Positions 7,215 through 12,648 of a stretch of DNA of 17,036 nucleotides are shown here, piece by piece. The stretch's first letter is position 1; each line of letters starts with the position of its first letter. Under the pieces are notes generated by a model. That model saw nothing but the letters and a program-made list of their open reading frames with translations. It made no database searches and was not told where the DNA came from. The stretch is taken from the NCBI GenBank assembly GCA_035362715.1, contig DAOSDU010000021.1:1-17036 (forward strand). The letters are read 5' to 3'. This DNA is from Methanofastidiosum sp. (GTDB lineage Archaea; Methanobacteriota_B; Thermococci; Methanofastidiosales; Methanofastidiosaceae). Both the position numbers and the translations under genes were made by a program.

Positions 7215-7505
7215 CTATTCTCCCTTAATCTGTTTAACTTGAGTATCCTTATCCTTCTTTTTATTGTACATCATTTTTACACCCCGCACAATAAATCCGA
7301 CCATAAGGACAAAAGCTGCAAGGTCATCGCCCCATCCGGCAAGGGGTATAAAATCAGGGAGCAGGTCAAGTGGGGAGGCGATATACACCCCGAGGATTGT
7401 CGCCATGGCCCAGTTGAAGATCCTCTCTCTAAATATATACAATAAAATAAGGGCTATTAATAAAATTACTAGGATGGCAATAAGGACTGTATAGTACCAT
7501 TCCAT
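7215..7505 (-). CDS. DUF1232 (YkvA-like) small membrane protein
   Basis: The 96-residue protein has an N-terminal membrane helix (about 4-27), then the DUF1232 signature YIASPLDLLPDFIPLAGWGDD (about 41-61) and a second hydrophobic stretch LAAFVLMVGFIVRGV (62-76), ending in a Lys/Asp-rich tail. DUF1232 proteins are widespread, and their function is not settled. The ATG at 7505 has no clear ribosome binding site, but a TATA-like CTAATATA on the minus strand (about 7529-7536) is 25-27 nt upstream, so a leaderless mRNA is plausible. It is followed after 1 nt by the 55-aa membrane protein, and the pair probably works at the membrane together. Confidence 0.88.
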   Translation of the reverse strand: MEWYYTVLIAILVILLIALILLYIFRERIFNWAMATILGVYIASPLDLLPDFIPLAGWGDDLAAFVLMVGFIVRGVKMMYNKKKDKDTQVKQIKGE

Positions 7506-7560
7506 TGTATCAGATTATCCTAAACTGCTATATTAGATTTTCTTGAATAAAAAAGAAATA

Positions 7561-7734
7561 TTAATTTTCTTCTAGATCTTCTGGCTCTTCTAACTCTTCG
7601 TCATCTTCGAAATCTATGAATCCAACATCTTCAATAGTTTCGTTTATTGTCTCAAGATTTTTGTTAATGGCCTTCATTTCCTTTAAGATCTCCGTCATAA
7701 TCTTTAACAGCATATATTCAGATTCTTCCTTCAT
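7561..7734 (-). CDS. 57-aa acidic coiled-coil protein
   Basis: This short frame encodes 57 residues. About 5-36 form a heptad-like amphipathic helix (YMLLKIMTEILKEMKAINKN), and the rest is strongly acidic (FEDDEELEEPEDLEEN). The start ATG at 7734 has a textbook GGAGG (7743-7747 on the plus strand as CCTCC) 8 nt upstream. Such acidic tails and short coiled coils suit a small binding partner or inhibitor, but no family is recognised. Its neighbours are the DUF1232 gene (56 nt downstream) and the zinc-ribbon gene (75 nt upstream), all on the same strand. Confidence 0.6.
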   Translation of the reverse strand: MKEESEYMLLKIMTEILKEMKAINKNLETINETIEDVGFIDFEDDEELEEPEDLEEN

Positions 7735-7809
7735 ATAGATTACCTCCGACTAATATTGATAAGAATTTGACCATTTATAAATTAATTTATTCAAAAATAA
7801 TCGGAGAGT

Positions 7810-7995
7810 CTAGAAGCTTTTGCCGCATTTCTTACAGTGCCAGTTAGGTTTTGGCCCTAAGATTATGCTCTCGCCAAACTTTAGGTTTCCTTTTTCATAC
7901 TCCTGGTAATCTTTGGATGTAGGATATCCATAAAAGATTGGGATTACTTTTTTAGAGTTGCAATAGCTGCATACGGGATTTTCCTTTTCGACCAT
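7810..7995 (-). CDS. Small zinc-ribbon protein
   Basis: The 61-residue protein carries two Cys pairs, C9-x2-C12 and C54-x2-C57, set to bind one zinc. Between them is a segment with FYGYPT (21-26), an acidic YQEYEKGNLKFGE stretch and GPKPNWHCKKCG. Similar short proteins with a YG.PT motif, a 'GG/GES-I' strand and a WxCxxCG end are scattered in bacteria and archaea; no function has been shown that I know of. The ATG at 7995 has only a weak ribosome binding site, which lies in the loop of a perfect inverted repeat (7998-8021). It probably stands alone. Confidence 0.75.
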   Translation of the reverse strand: MVEKENPVCSYCNSKKVIPIFYGYPTSKDYQEYEKGNLKFGESIILGPKPNWHCKKCGKSF

Positions 7996-7997
7996 TT

Positions 7998-8021
7998 AAT
8001 CAAATCTCTCTAAATTTGATT
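7998..8021 (-). repeat. Inverted repeat at the start of the zinc-ribbon gene
   Basis: The arms AATCAAAT (7998-8005) and ATTTGATT (8014-8021) are perfect 8-bp inverted repeats around CTCTCTAA. It lies 2 nt from the zinc-ribbon ATG. Read on the minus strand the loop holds TTAGAGAG, the only purine-rich stretch in ribosome-binding position. It could be an operator or an RNA hairpin that displays the ribosome binding site; both are inference. Confidence 0.45.
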
Positions 8022-8088
8022 ATTGCTTTACCTATATTTAGGGATATGTAAAAAATCAGGTAAAACATGGAAAATAATAAAAATATTA

Positions 8089-8586
8089 TTATGTTAGAGA
8101 AGGATTCAATCGTTTCGCCTCATCGTAGCATATCTTTGCTTCTGCATTTCTGCCAAGAAGCTCCAGAGCAACTCCTTTATTATACCAAGCTTCCGCATCC
8201 TTTGGATCAATTGCGATAACTCTGTCAAAGCAAGCGATTGCATCTAGATATTGGCCTTGGCCCCCAAATATAATACCTTTGTTGTACCAGGGGAGCGTAT
8301 CATTTGGGTCCAGAGCAATGGCTTTGTCATAGCATGTTATTGCTTCGCTGTACCGTTGGAGCTGATCAAGAGAGACACCTTTGTAGACCCAGGCTTCTTT
8401 GAAATCTGGATTTACTGATATCGCAGAGTCGAACATTGTTATGGCCTCATTGTACTTTCCCTGATTGAAAAGTGTCATTCCTGCGCTGTAATATGCATCC
8501 GCTGATTTTGTACCACCCAAACACCCGGGGCTCACCAATACGCCGAACAGCACCAATATTACAAACAATCTTTTTATGTTTTGCAT
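8089..8586 (-). CDS. TPR lipoprotein, membrane-anchored
   Basis: The 165-residue protein begins with a basic-hydrophobic signal (about 1-21) ending in a lipobox-like SPGC, with Cys22 as the likely lipid-modified or anchored residue. The rest is four regular TPR units at about 29-62, 63-96, 97-130 and 131-164, each with the pattern AW-Y-KG, G-Y-EAI-CYDKAI-DP. It should display a superhelical binding surface outside the membrane. The binding partner is unknown. The ATG at 8586 lies about 26 nt behind a TATA box (CTTTATAAATT on the minus strand, 8607-8616), so translation is probably leaderless. It is divergent from the metallo-beta-lactamase gene. Confidence 0.85.
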   Translation of the reverse strand: MQNIKRLFVILVLFGVLVSPGCLGGTKSADAYYSAGMTLFNQGKYNEAITMFDSAISVNPDFKEAWVYKGVSLDQLQRYSEAITCYDKAIALDPNDTLPWYNKGIIFGGQGQYLDAIACFDRVIAIDPKDAEAWYNKGVALELLGRNAEAKICYDEAKRLNPSLT

Positions 8587-8606
8587 CGAAGCCTAATTGT
8601 ACCCCA

Positions 8607-8650
8607 AATTTATAAAGATATGCAAAACTTCAAAAGCATAAAAATATATA
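8607..8650. promoter_or_regulatory. Divergent TATA boxes for TPR lipoprotein and MBL gene
   Basis: On the minus strand CTTTATAAATT (8607-8616) is centred 26 nt before the lipoprotein ATG. On the plus strand AATATATA (8643-8650) is centred 26 nt before the MBL ATG at 8673. Neither gene has a Shine-Dalgarno sequence, so both are predicted to be leaderless. Confidence 0.6.
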
Positions 8651-8672
8651 CATTCTTTCCTGATAGTATTAC

Positions 8673-10073
8673 ATGGATATTAAAATACTTGGCGGAAAGA
8701 ATGAGATTGGCGGAAACAAAATCCTTCTAGAGCACAAGGGGACAAGAATCTTTTTAGACTTTGGGATGAGCTTTGGCGAGAGCGGGAAGTATTTTTCTGA
8801 GTTCGTGCAACCTAGAAAGTGCGGATGCCTTTCGGACTTCTTTGAGTTTGGACTTCTCCCAGAGCTAAAGGGCATTTACAGGGAGGACTACCTAAAGCAC
8901 ATGGGACTCCCACCTGAAAAGAAGGAAGTTGATGCGGTGCTACTAAGCCATGCGCATGCGGATCACGCCCAGTACATACATTTCTTGAGAAAGGACATAC
9001 CGATCTTCTGCACAAGGGAATCAAAGATAATCCTTGAGGCGCTCGAAAATACCGGGGCATCGGGATTTTCTGACCTTGTTACTTACCTAGAGTCATTTGC
9101 ATTTTATGAGAATAGGAACGGAGGCCTTAGCCGGGTTGATAGAAAAAAGGAAGAGTTTGTTTTTGATAGAGAGTATAATATAATGAAGCCATATGAAAAA
9201 TACAGGATAGGATCCCTTGAAGTTGAGATGCTTCCAGTTGATCATTCACTCCCCGGTGCATGTGGTTACATAATTTACTCAGACGAGGGAAATTTGGTCT
9301 ATACGGGGGATATAAGGTTCCACGGATATGTGGAAGAGCAAAGCAAGGAGTTTGTCTCAAGGGCAAAAGCTTCTAGCCCAAGATGGATGATTTCTGAAGG
9401 AACGAGAATCAATAACGACAGAATTGATAGTGAGGAAGGAGTTAAAAAAGATATATCTGCCGCAATCTCAGATGCCAAAGGCCTTGTGCTAATAGAACAC
9501 CCCATAAGAGATCTATACCGTGCAAAGAGCATATATGATGCAACAAGAAAAAATGGGAGGGATTTTGTAGTTGGCTTAAAGCTTGCATACCTAATCAATT
9601 TGATGGGCGAGTTAAGCCCTTTTAGCATTAGTGATGTTAAGATTCTTGTTCCAAGAAAGAAGTGGGGGCTTATTACAAAGGAGGCTCTTGAATGGGGGCA
9701 AGTTTGTCAGGACTATGACAAGTGGGAGAGGGATTTCTTGGACAGGGATAACGCAATTACATTCAAAGATTTAAATAAAAACGAGGATAGTTTTGTCCTT
9801 TCTATGAATCTATGGTCGATGAATCAGCTGATTGATATCCGGCCAAAGAGTGCACTCTGGATAAAATCAAATTGTGAGCCATTTAACGATGACATGGAGC
9901 TTGATGAACAGAGAAAACAGAACTGGCTAAATCATTTCAATATAACTCAAGTTTCTGCGCACGCCTCTGGGCATGCTTCAGGCCCAGAGATACGGGGCAT
10001 GATAAAAACAATAAAACCAGAAGAGCTGATACCGGTCCACACAGAGCATCCAAAGCTATTCAAGAAAAACTGA
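8673..10073 (+). CDS. Beta-CASP-like metallo-beta-lactamase-fold hydrolase (RNase J relative)
   Basis: The 466-residue protein has an MBL domain with the zinc motif HAHADH (H93, H95, D97, H98), DHS at 190-192, and TGDIRFHG at 211-218, which supplies the bridging Asp (D213). In the second half it has the beta-CASP-type motifs HASGH (H430, H434) and PVHTEHP with a final His (H456). This order matches RNase J and related nucleases, though the central insert is not close to any I recognise, and a Cys/Phe-rich insertion (about 45-80) precedes HAHADH. A role as an RNA or DNA nuclease is likely but inferred. The ATG at 8673 has no Shine-Dalgarno sequence but a TATA box 26 nt upstream. The DUF488 gene starts 5 nt after its stop, so they form an operon. 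Confidence 0.85.
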   Translation: MDIKILGGKNEIGGNKILLEHKGTRIFLDFGMSFGESGKYFSEFVQPRKCGCLSDFFEFGLLPELKGIYREDYLKHMGLPPEKKEVDAVLLSHAHADHAQYIHFLRKDIPIFCTRESKIILEALENTGASGFSDLVTYLESFAFYENRNGGLSRVDRKKEEFVFDREYNIMKPYEKYRIGSLEVEMLPVDHSLPGACGYIIYSDEGNLVYTGDIRFHGYVEEQSKEFVSRAKASSPRWMISEGTRINNDRIDSEEGVKKDISAAISDAKGLVLIEHPIRDLYRAKSIYDATRKNGRDFVVGLKLAYLINLMGELSPFSISDVKILVPRKKWGLITKEALEWGQVCQDYDKWERDFLDRDNAITFKDLNKNEDSFVLSMNLWSMNQLIDIRPKSALWIKSNCEPFNDDMELDEQRKQNWLNHFNITQVSAHASGHASGPEIRGMIKTIKPEELIPVHTEHPKLFKKN

Positions 10074-10078
10074 GATTC

Positions 10079-10540
10079 ATGATAATATATACAATAGGAC
10101 ACAGCAACAGAAAGATTTCTGATTTTATTTCTATACTGAAAAAATTCAATGTCGAACTTTTGGTGGATATAAGGACATTTCCATTCAGCAAATACGTTCC
10201 AGACTATAACAAGGAGAACATTTCTAGGTCACTAAAAGAAAATTGTATAGAATATTTATACAAGGGAGACAGGCTTGGTGGAATGCCTCCTGAAGGATTT
10301 AATACTTATCGAAAAAATGAGAGATATAATGATGCCTTGCATGAACTTCTAGGTGAGATATTGGGAAATCAGAAGACAGTAGCATTAATGTGCAGTGAGA
10401 AAGACTATAATAATTGTCATCGGAGATTTGTATCGGAAGATTTAGAGAAAATAATTTTAGATAATAGTTTGGATATAGAGATTGAGCACATAGTTGACGA
10501 GAGCGGGATTGATAAGACATTGGATCAATATACAAGTTAA
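10079..10540 (+). CDS. DUF488 family protein
   Basis: The 153-residue protein has the DUF488 signatures in order: YTIGHSNRK (4-12), LLVDIRTFPFSKY (27-39), RLGGMPPEG (65-73) and ALMCSEKDYNNCHRR (102-116) with Cys105 and Cys113. The conserved Arg, Asp and Cys-x7-CHRR suggest an enzyme or nucleotide-binding protein, but the family remains of unknown function to my knowledge. Length is usual. The ATG at 10079 lies 5 nt after the MBL stop with no good ribosome binding site, so translation is probably coupled to that gene. Confidence 0.9.
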   Translation: MIIYTIGHSNRKISDFISILKKFNVELLVDIRTFPFSKYVPDYNKENISRSLKENCIEYLYKGDRLGGMPPEGFNTYRKNERYNDALHELLGEILGNQKTVALMCSEKDYNNCHRRFVSEDLEKIILDNSLDIEIEHIVDESGIDKTLDQYTS

Positions 10541-10571
10541 AATTTCTATCTGATTATGCGATTCATTAATC

Positions 10572-10589
10572 TTATATACCCGTTGGTAT
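10572..10589 (+). promoter_or_regulatory. hicBA promoter with short inverted repeat
   Basis: TTATATA (10572-10578) is a TATA box; the predicted start near 10600 is just before the hicB ATG (10607). ATACC (10576-10580) and GGTAT (10585-10589) form a 5-bp inverted repeat overlapping the end of the TATA box, a possible site for autorepression. The repeat is short, and may be chance. Confidence 0.45.
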
Positions 10590-10606
10590 TAATAAAAGAT
10601 GATATC

Positions 10607-10822
10607 ATGGGAAAAACTTATGATGTAGTAATTGAAATAGACGAAGATGGTTATTACGTTGGAAGTGTACCACTACTTCCTGGATGTCATACTCAAGCTA
10701 AATCTATTGACGAGCTTTTGATTAGAATTAAAGAAGCTATAGAACTTTACCTAGAAGTTAAGGAAGAGCAAAAAGAGGCTACTAAATTCTTGGGCATTCA
10801 GAGAGTCGAAGTAAATGTCTAA
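10607..10822 (+). CDS. hicB: HicB-family antitoxin, short form
   Basis: The 71-residue protein is the partial-RNase-H-like HicB domain: YDVVIEIDEDGYYVGSVPLLPGC (5-27), HTQAKSIDELLIRIKEAIELYLE (28-50). It should bind and neutralise the HicA mRNA interferase encoded just downstream. It lacks the C-terminal helix-turn-helix or ribbon DNA-binding domain found in longer HicB proteins, so autoregulation would need another factor or the toxin-antitoxin complex itself. The frame is open from 10556, but a TATA box at 10572-10578 places the mRNA start near 10600, and ATG 10607 matches the family start. It overlaps hicA by 8 nt. Confidence 0.9.
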   Translation: MGKTYDVVIEIDEDGYYVGSVPLLPGCHTQAKSIDELLIRIKEAIELYLEVKEEQKEATKFLGIQRVEVNV

Positions 10823-11039
10823 AAAGTTAGTTCCTTTAGCACCTGAAAAGATTATTAAGATTCTTGAGAAGTTTGGATTTAAACAATTAAGACAAAAAGG
10901 TAGTCATTTAATATTAGAGAATACAAAAGGAAAAATTGTAATCGTTCCTATACATGATAAAGAGATAGGAAAAGGTCTTCTAAGAAGAATTTTAAAAGAA
11001 GCAGAAATAGAGAAAGAAGAATTTTTAGATTTTTTATAG
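10815..11039 (+). CDS. hicA: HicA-family mRNA interferase toxin
   Basis: The 74-residue protein has the double-stranded RNA-binding-like HicA fold, with the signature VPLAPEKIIKILEKFGF (6-22), the catalytic His in KGSHLILEN (H31), and VPIHDKEIGKGLLRRILKEAEI (44-65). HicA toxins cleave mRNA and tmRNA independently of translation in bacteria; archaeal copies are presumed to do likewise. All key positions are present, so it looks active. The start ATG 10815 overlaps the end of hicB, which couples their synthesis. It converges on the XRE gene with 15 nt between. Confidence 0.92.
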   Translation: MSKKLVPLAPEKIIKILEKFGFKQLRQKGSHLILENTKGKIVIVPIHDKEIGKGLLRRILKEAEIEKEEFLDFL

Positions 11040-11054
11040 ATCTTAATAATAGCT

Positions 11055-11249
11055 TCACTCCATTATGAAAACATCCTCTATCTTATCCTTACCAAGCGCT
11101 TTTGTGATTTTATAGGCAAGTTCCAGGGAAGGGTTGTACCTCCCCTGCTCCAAGGAGTTAATAGTCTGCCTTGTGACCTCTACTATTGCTGCAAGCTCTT
11201 CTTGGGTGATCTTCTGCTCCTTCCTGTACTCCCTTATTCTTGTTTCCAT
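11055..11249 (-). CDS. XRE-family helix-turn-helix regulator
   Basis: The 64-residue protein is a stand-alone HTH of the XRE type. ITQEELAAIVEVTRQTINSLEQGRYNPSLELAYKI (14-48) has the two helix turns and the NPSLE end typical of short regulators such as YozG-like proteins. It has no sensor domain. The ATG at 11249 has CTGGAG 5-6 nt upstream. It follows the DUF2178 membrane protein gene after 18 nt, a pairing seen in many archaea and Firmicutes as I recall. It is the obvious candidate to bind the repeats around the operon promoter. Confidence 0.92.
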   Translation of the reverse strand: METRIREYRKEQKITQEELAAIVEVTRQTINSLEQGRYNPSLELAYKITKALGKDKIEDVFIME

Positions 11250-11267
11250 ATTTTCTCCAGTAGATTT

Positions 11268-11681
11268 CTAATACTTTCTCTCTAAGATTTTGTAAGCGAT
11301 TACATAGAAGACCAGTACAGCGCATACGGCGTAGCTTATGAACATAGAGTATCTCATCGTGATTGGCTGAATCCCGTCAAGGATTATTATGGCGAATGCA
11401 ACGAAGATAAAGACCATAAAAGTTAGAGTCCCTGCCCTATACCTTAACATCTCTATCCTTTCATCAATTATCTTTTCCCGCTTTGTGAAGTACATCATTA
11501 ATGTTACAAGGATCATAACAAACCCTATGTAAATAAGGTAATTCCCAACAGTAGAATACCCAAATAACTCATTTGTTCCTATGTTGTAGCGATTTAGGAG
11601 AATACCTGAAATCATCAATACTGCTATGAGAACTACTCTAAGAATCATACCTTTTTTTGTCACAACTTTTTTGCTTGCCAT
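11268..11681 (-). CDS. DUF2178-like four-helix membrane protein
   Basis: The 137-residue protein has four membrane segments at about 12-30, 48-66, 88-105 and 115-132. Between the second and third lies the conserved cytoplasmic loop KREKIIDERIEMLRYRAGTLTF (about 67-88), the DER...AG..T mark of DUF2178 proteins. Function is unknown; family members sit next to small XRE regulators, as here. The frame can be extended to a TTG at 11696, but that TTG is part of the GGAGG ribosome binding site, so the ATG at 11681 is chosen. It is first in an operon with the XRE gene at 11055-11249. Confidence 0.82.
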   Translation of the reverse strand: MASKKVVTKKGMILRVVLIAVLMISGILLNRYNIGTNELFGYSTVGNYLIYIGFVMILVTLMMYFTKREKIIDERIEMLRYRAGTLTFMVFIFVAFAIIILDGIQPITMRYSMFISYAVCAVLVFYVIAYKILERKY

Positions 11682-11693
11682 TTTAAATACCTC

Positions 11694-11763
11694 CAAGATG
11701 TAAAAAATATATTACATTTTATTTATAAAGGTTTGGTTTTTGTCAAAAATATATTACATCTTG
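11694..11763 (-). promoter_or_regulatory. Promoter of DUF2178-XRE operon with paired repeats around TATA
   Basis: AAAAATATATTACAT occurs at 11703-11717 and 11745-11759 (42 bp apart). CAAGATGTAA (11694-11703) is matched by its reverse complement TTACATCTTG (11754-11763). The first site also forms ATGTAA/TTACAT arms (11698-11717). The TATA box, CTTTATAAAT on the minus strand (about 11721-11730), lies between the two repeats. Binding of the XRE protein to these is a natural guess. Confidence 0.6.
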
Positions 11764-11773
11764 AGTAGAATAA

Positions 11774-11845
11774 AAGGCCCAGATATAAACCGGGGAGTTT
11801 ATGAGATGATAGTAGTCTGGGCCTTGTATCAGAACTTGTAAGGCC
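11774..11845. other. Nested hairpin with an alternative stem
   Basis: The arms AAGGCCCAGA (11774-11783) and TCTGGGCCTT (11816-11825) are a perfect 10-bp inverted repeat. Inside it ATAAAC (11785-11790) pairs with GTTTAT (11797-11802) around CGGGGA. A third element AAGGCC (11840-11845) can pair with GGCCTT (11820-11825), competing with the outer stem. Read on the minus strand the stem is followed by a T-rich run (TTTTATT), like an intrinsic terminator. It lies in the 325-bp stretch 11682-12006, which otherwise contains no intact gene. Confidence 0.5.
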
Positions 11846-11855
11846 ACTTTAATGA

Positions 11856-11936
11856 TTAATCCGAGGAAATTTGTATTTCTTTCAATCTCTTCTCAATGAC
11901 TCTTTCAACTTGAGCTTTGGAGAATATACGGAATAT
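11856..11936 (-). pseudogene. Possible C-terminal remnant of a lost gene
   Basis: A 26-codon open stretch on the minus strand, ending in TAA at 11858-11856, reads as a protein-like amphipathic helix: KAQVERVIEKRLKEIQISS. It has no start codon and is closed upstream by an in-frame TAA (11939-11937). An ATG in another frame starts at about 11956, and a frameshift near 11919 would be needed to join it. The hairpin described at 11774-11825 lies just downstream, where a terminator would be expected. The parent family is not recognised, and chance coding cannot be excluded. Confidence 0.25.
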
Positions 11937-12006
11937 TTAATATCTTAGTTGGCATGTTTTTTTTATTGATTGCTTTTAAATTTAAAGAATTGAAAAGAAA
12001 AATGAA

Positions 12007-12468
12007 TTATTTTTTGTTTTTATCAAGTATCTTAAAGAATTGATTCATGGGGTATTCCTTTGGTATTATAGTTATTTCAAATTTATTTTCATTACAAAGG
12101 AATTTTGCACCGACTACTCCAGGGCTCAAAGCCCTAAAGGTATAGACAGCTTTCACTATACAGCCAGAATCACCTTCCTCAAAGTCGACCTTAACATCCA
12201 TTAATTCAGCATGCCCACAATAGAAATCAGCTTCGCTATAAACTTCACATCCCTGGCCTTTAATCTCTACCTGGATAATATCGCCTGCCTGGACTACCGG
12301 AGGGGCGTAAATATTACAATATTCTATCCCGGGGGTGCATGGATCCATTAGACATAAAATACAGGCCCATGAGCAAACGTTTTCTTCTGGGTCACAAAAT
12401 CCACTAACTGAATTAAATGAAGTAACAACAAACAACAAAGAGAATAATAAAGCAAATATCTTTTTCAT
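12007..12468 (-). CDS. Secreted Cys-rich protein of unknown function
   Basis: The 153-residue protein has a clear signal peptide: basic MKK, hydrophobic 4-17, likely cleavage after about residue 23 (VSG). The mature part has ten Cys (25, 32, 36, 39, 44, 51, 74, 84, 103, 125); the first six fall within 27 residues, and the spacing suggests disulfides or metal binding. From about 55 the sequence turns strand-rich (PPVVQAGDIIQVEIKGQGC, then a final EFEITIIPKE-like strand), like a small extracellular beta-sandwich. It carries no recognised domain and no obvious membrane anchor. The ATG at 12468 has AAGGTG about 8-10 nt upstream. It lies alone between the gene-poor region and the P-type ATPase. 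Confidence 0.75.
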   Translation of the reverse strand: MKKIFALLFSLLFVVTSFNSVSGFCDPEENVCSWACILCLMDPCTPGIEYCNIYAPPVVQAGDIIQVEIKGQGCEVYSEADFYCGHAELMDVKVDFEEGDSGCIVKAVYTFRALSPGVVGAKFLCNENKFEITIIPKEYPMNQFFKILDKNKK

Positions 12469-12537
12469 AGTAGATCACACCTTATAATGATAAAAATAAA
12501 TAAGTATCATATTTAACGTTTTGCCCACGTTGTTTTT

Positions 12538-12589
12538 AGGTCAAAATTGGCCTTTTTATATACCCCTTGTTTTCTATTGGAGTTTCCAA
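12538..12589 (-). promoter_or_regulatory. Candidate promoter of the Cys-rich protein gene
   Basis: TATATAA on the minus strand (12556-12562) predicts an mRNA start near 12530 and a leader of about 60 nt. A near-palindrome AGGTCA-AAAT-TGGCCT (12538-12553, one mismatch) lies just downstream of the TATA box, and TTGGA-GTT-TCCAA (12577-12589) lies just upstream. Their role is a guess. Confidence 0.35.
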
Positions 12590-12648
12590 ACCGATTACCA
12601 AAAATAATTACCCTTAATTTCAGAGCCAAGTTATCCAAAAGGTAAAAA

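Noticed and set aside
11774..11825. tRNA or C/D box RNA reading of the nested hairpin
   Set aside because: It is about 50 nt with no anticodon or T-arm, and no matched C and D boxes; only a generic structured element can be claimed.
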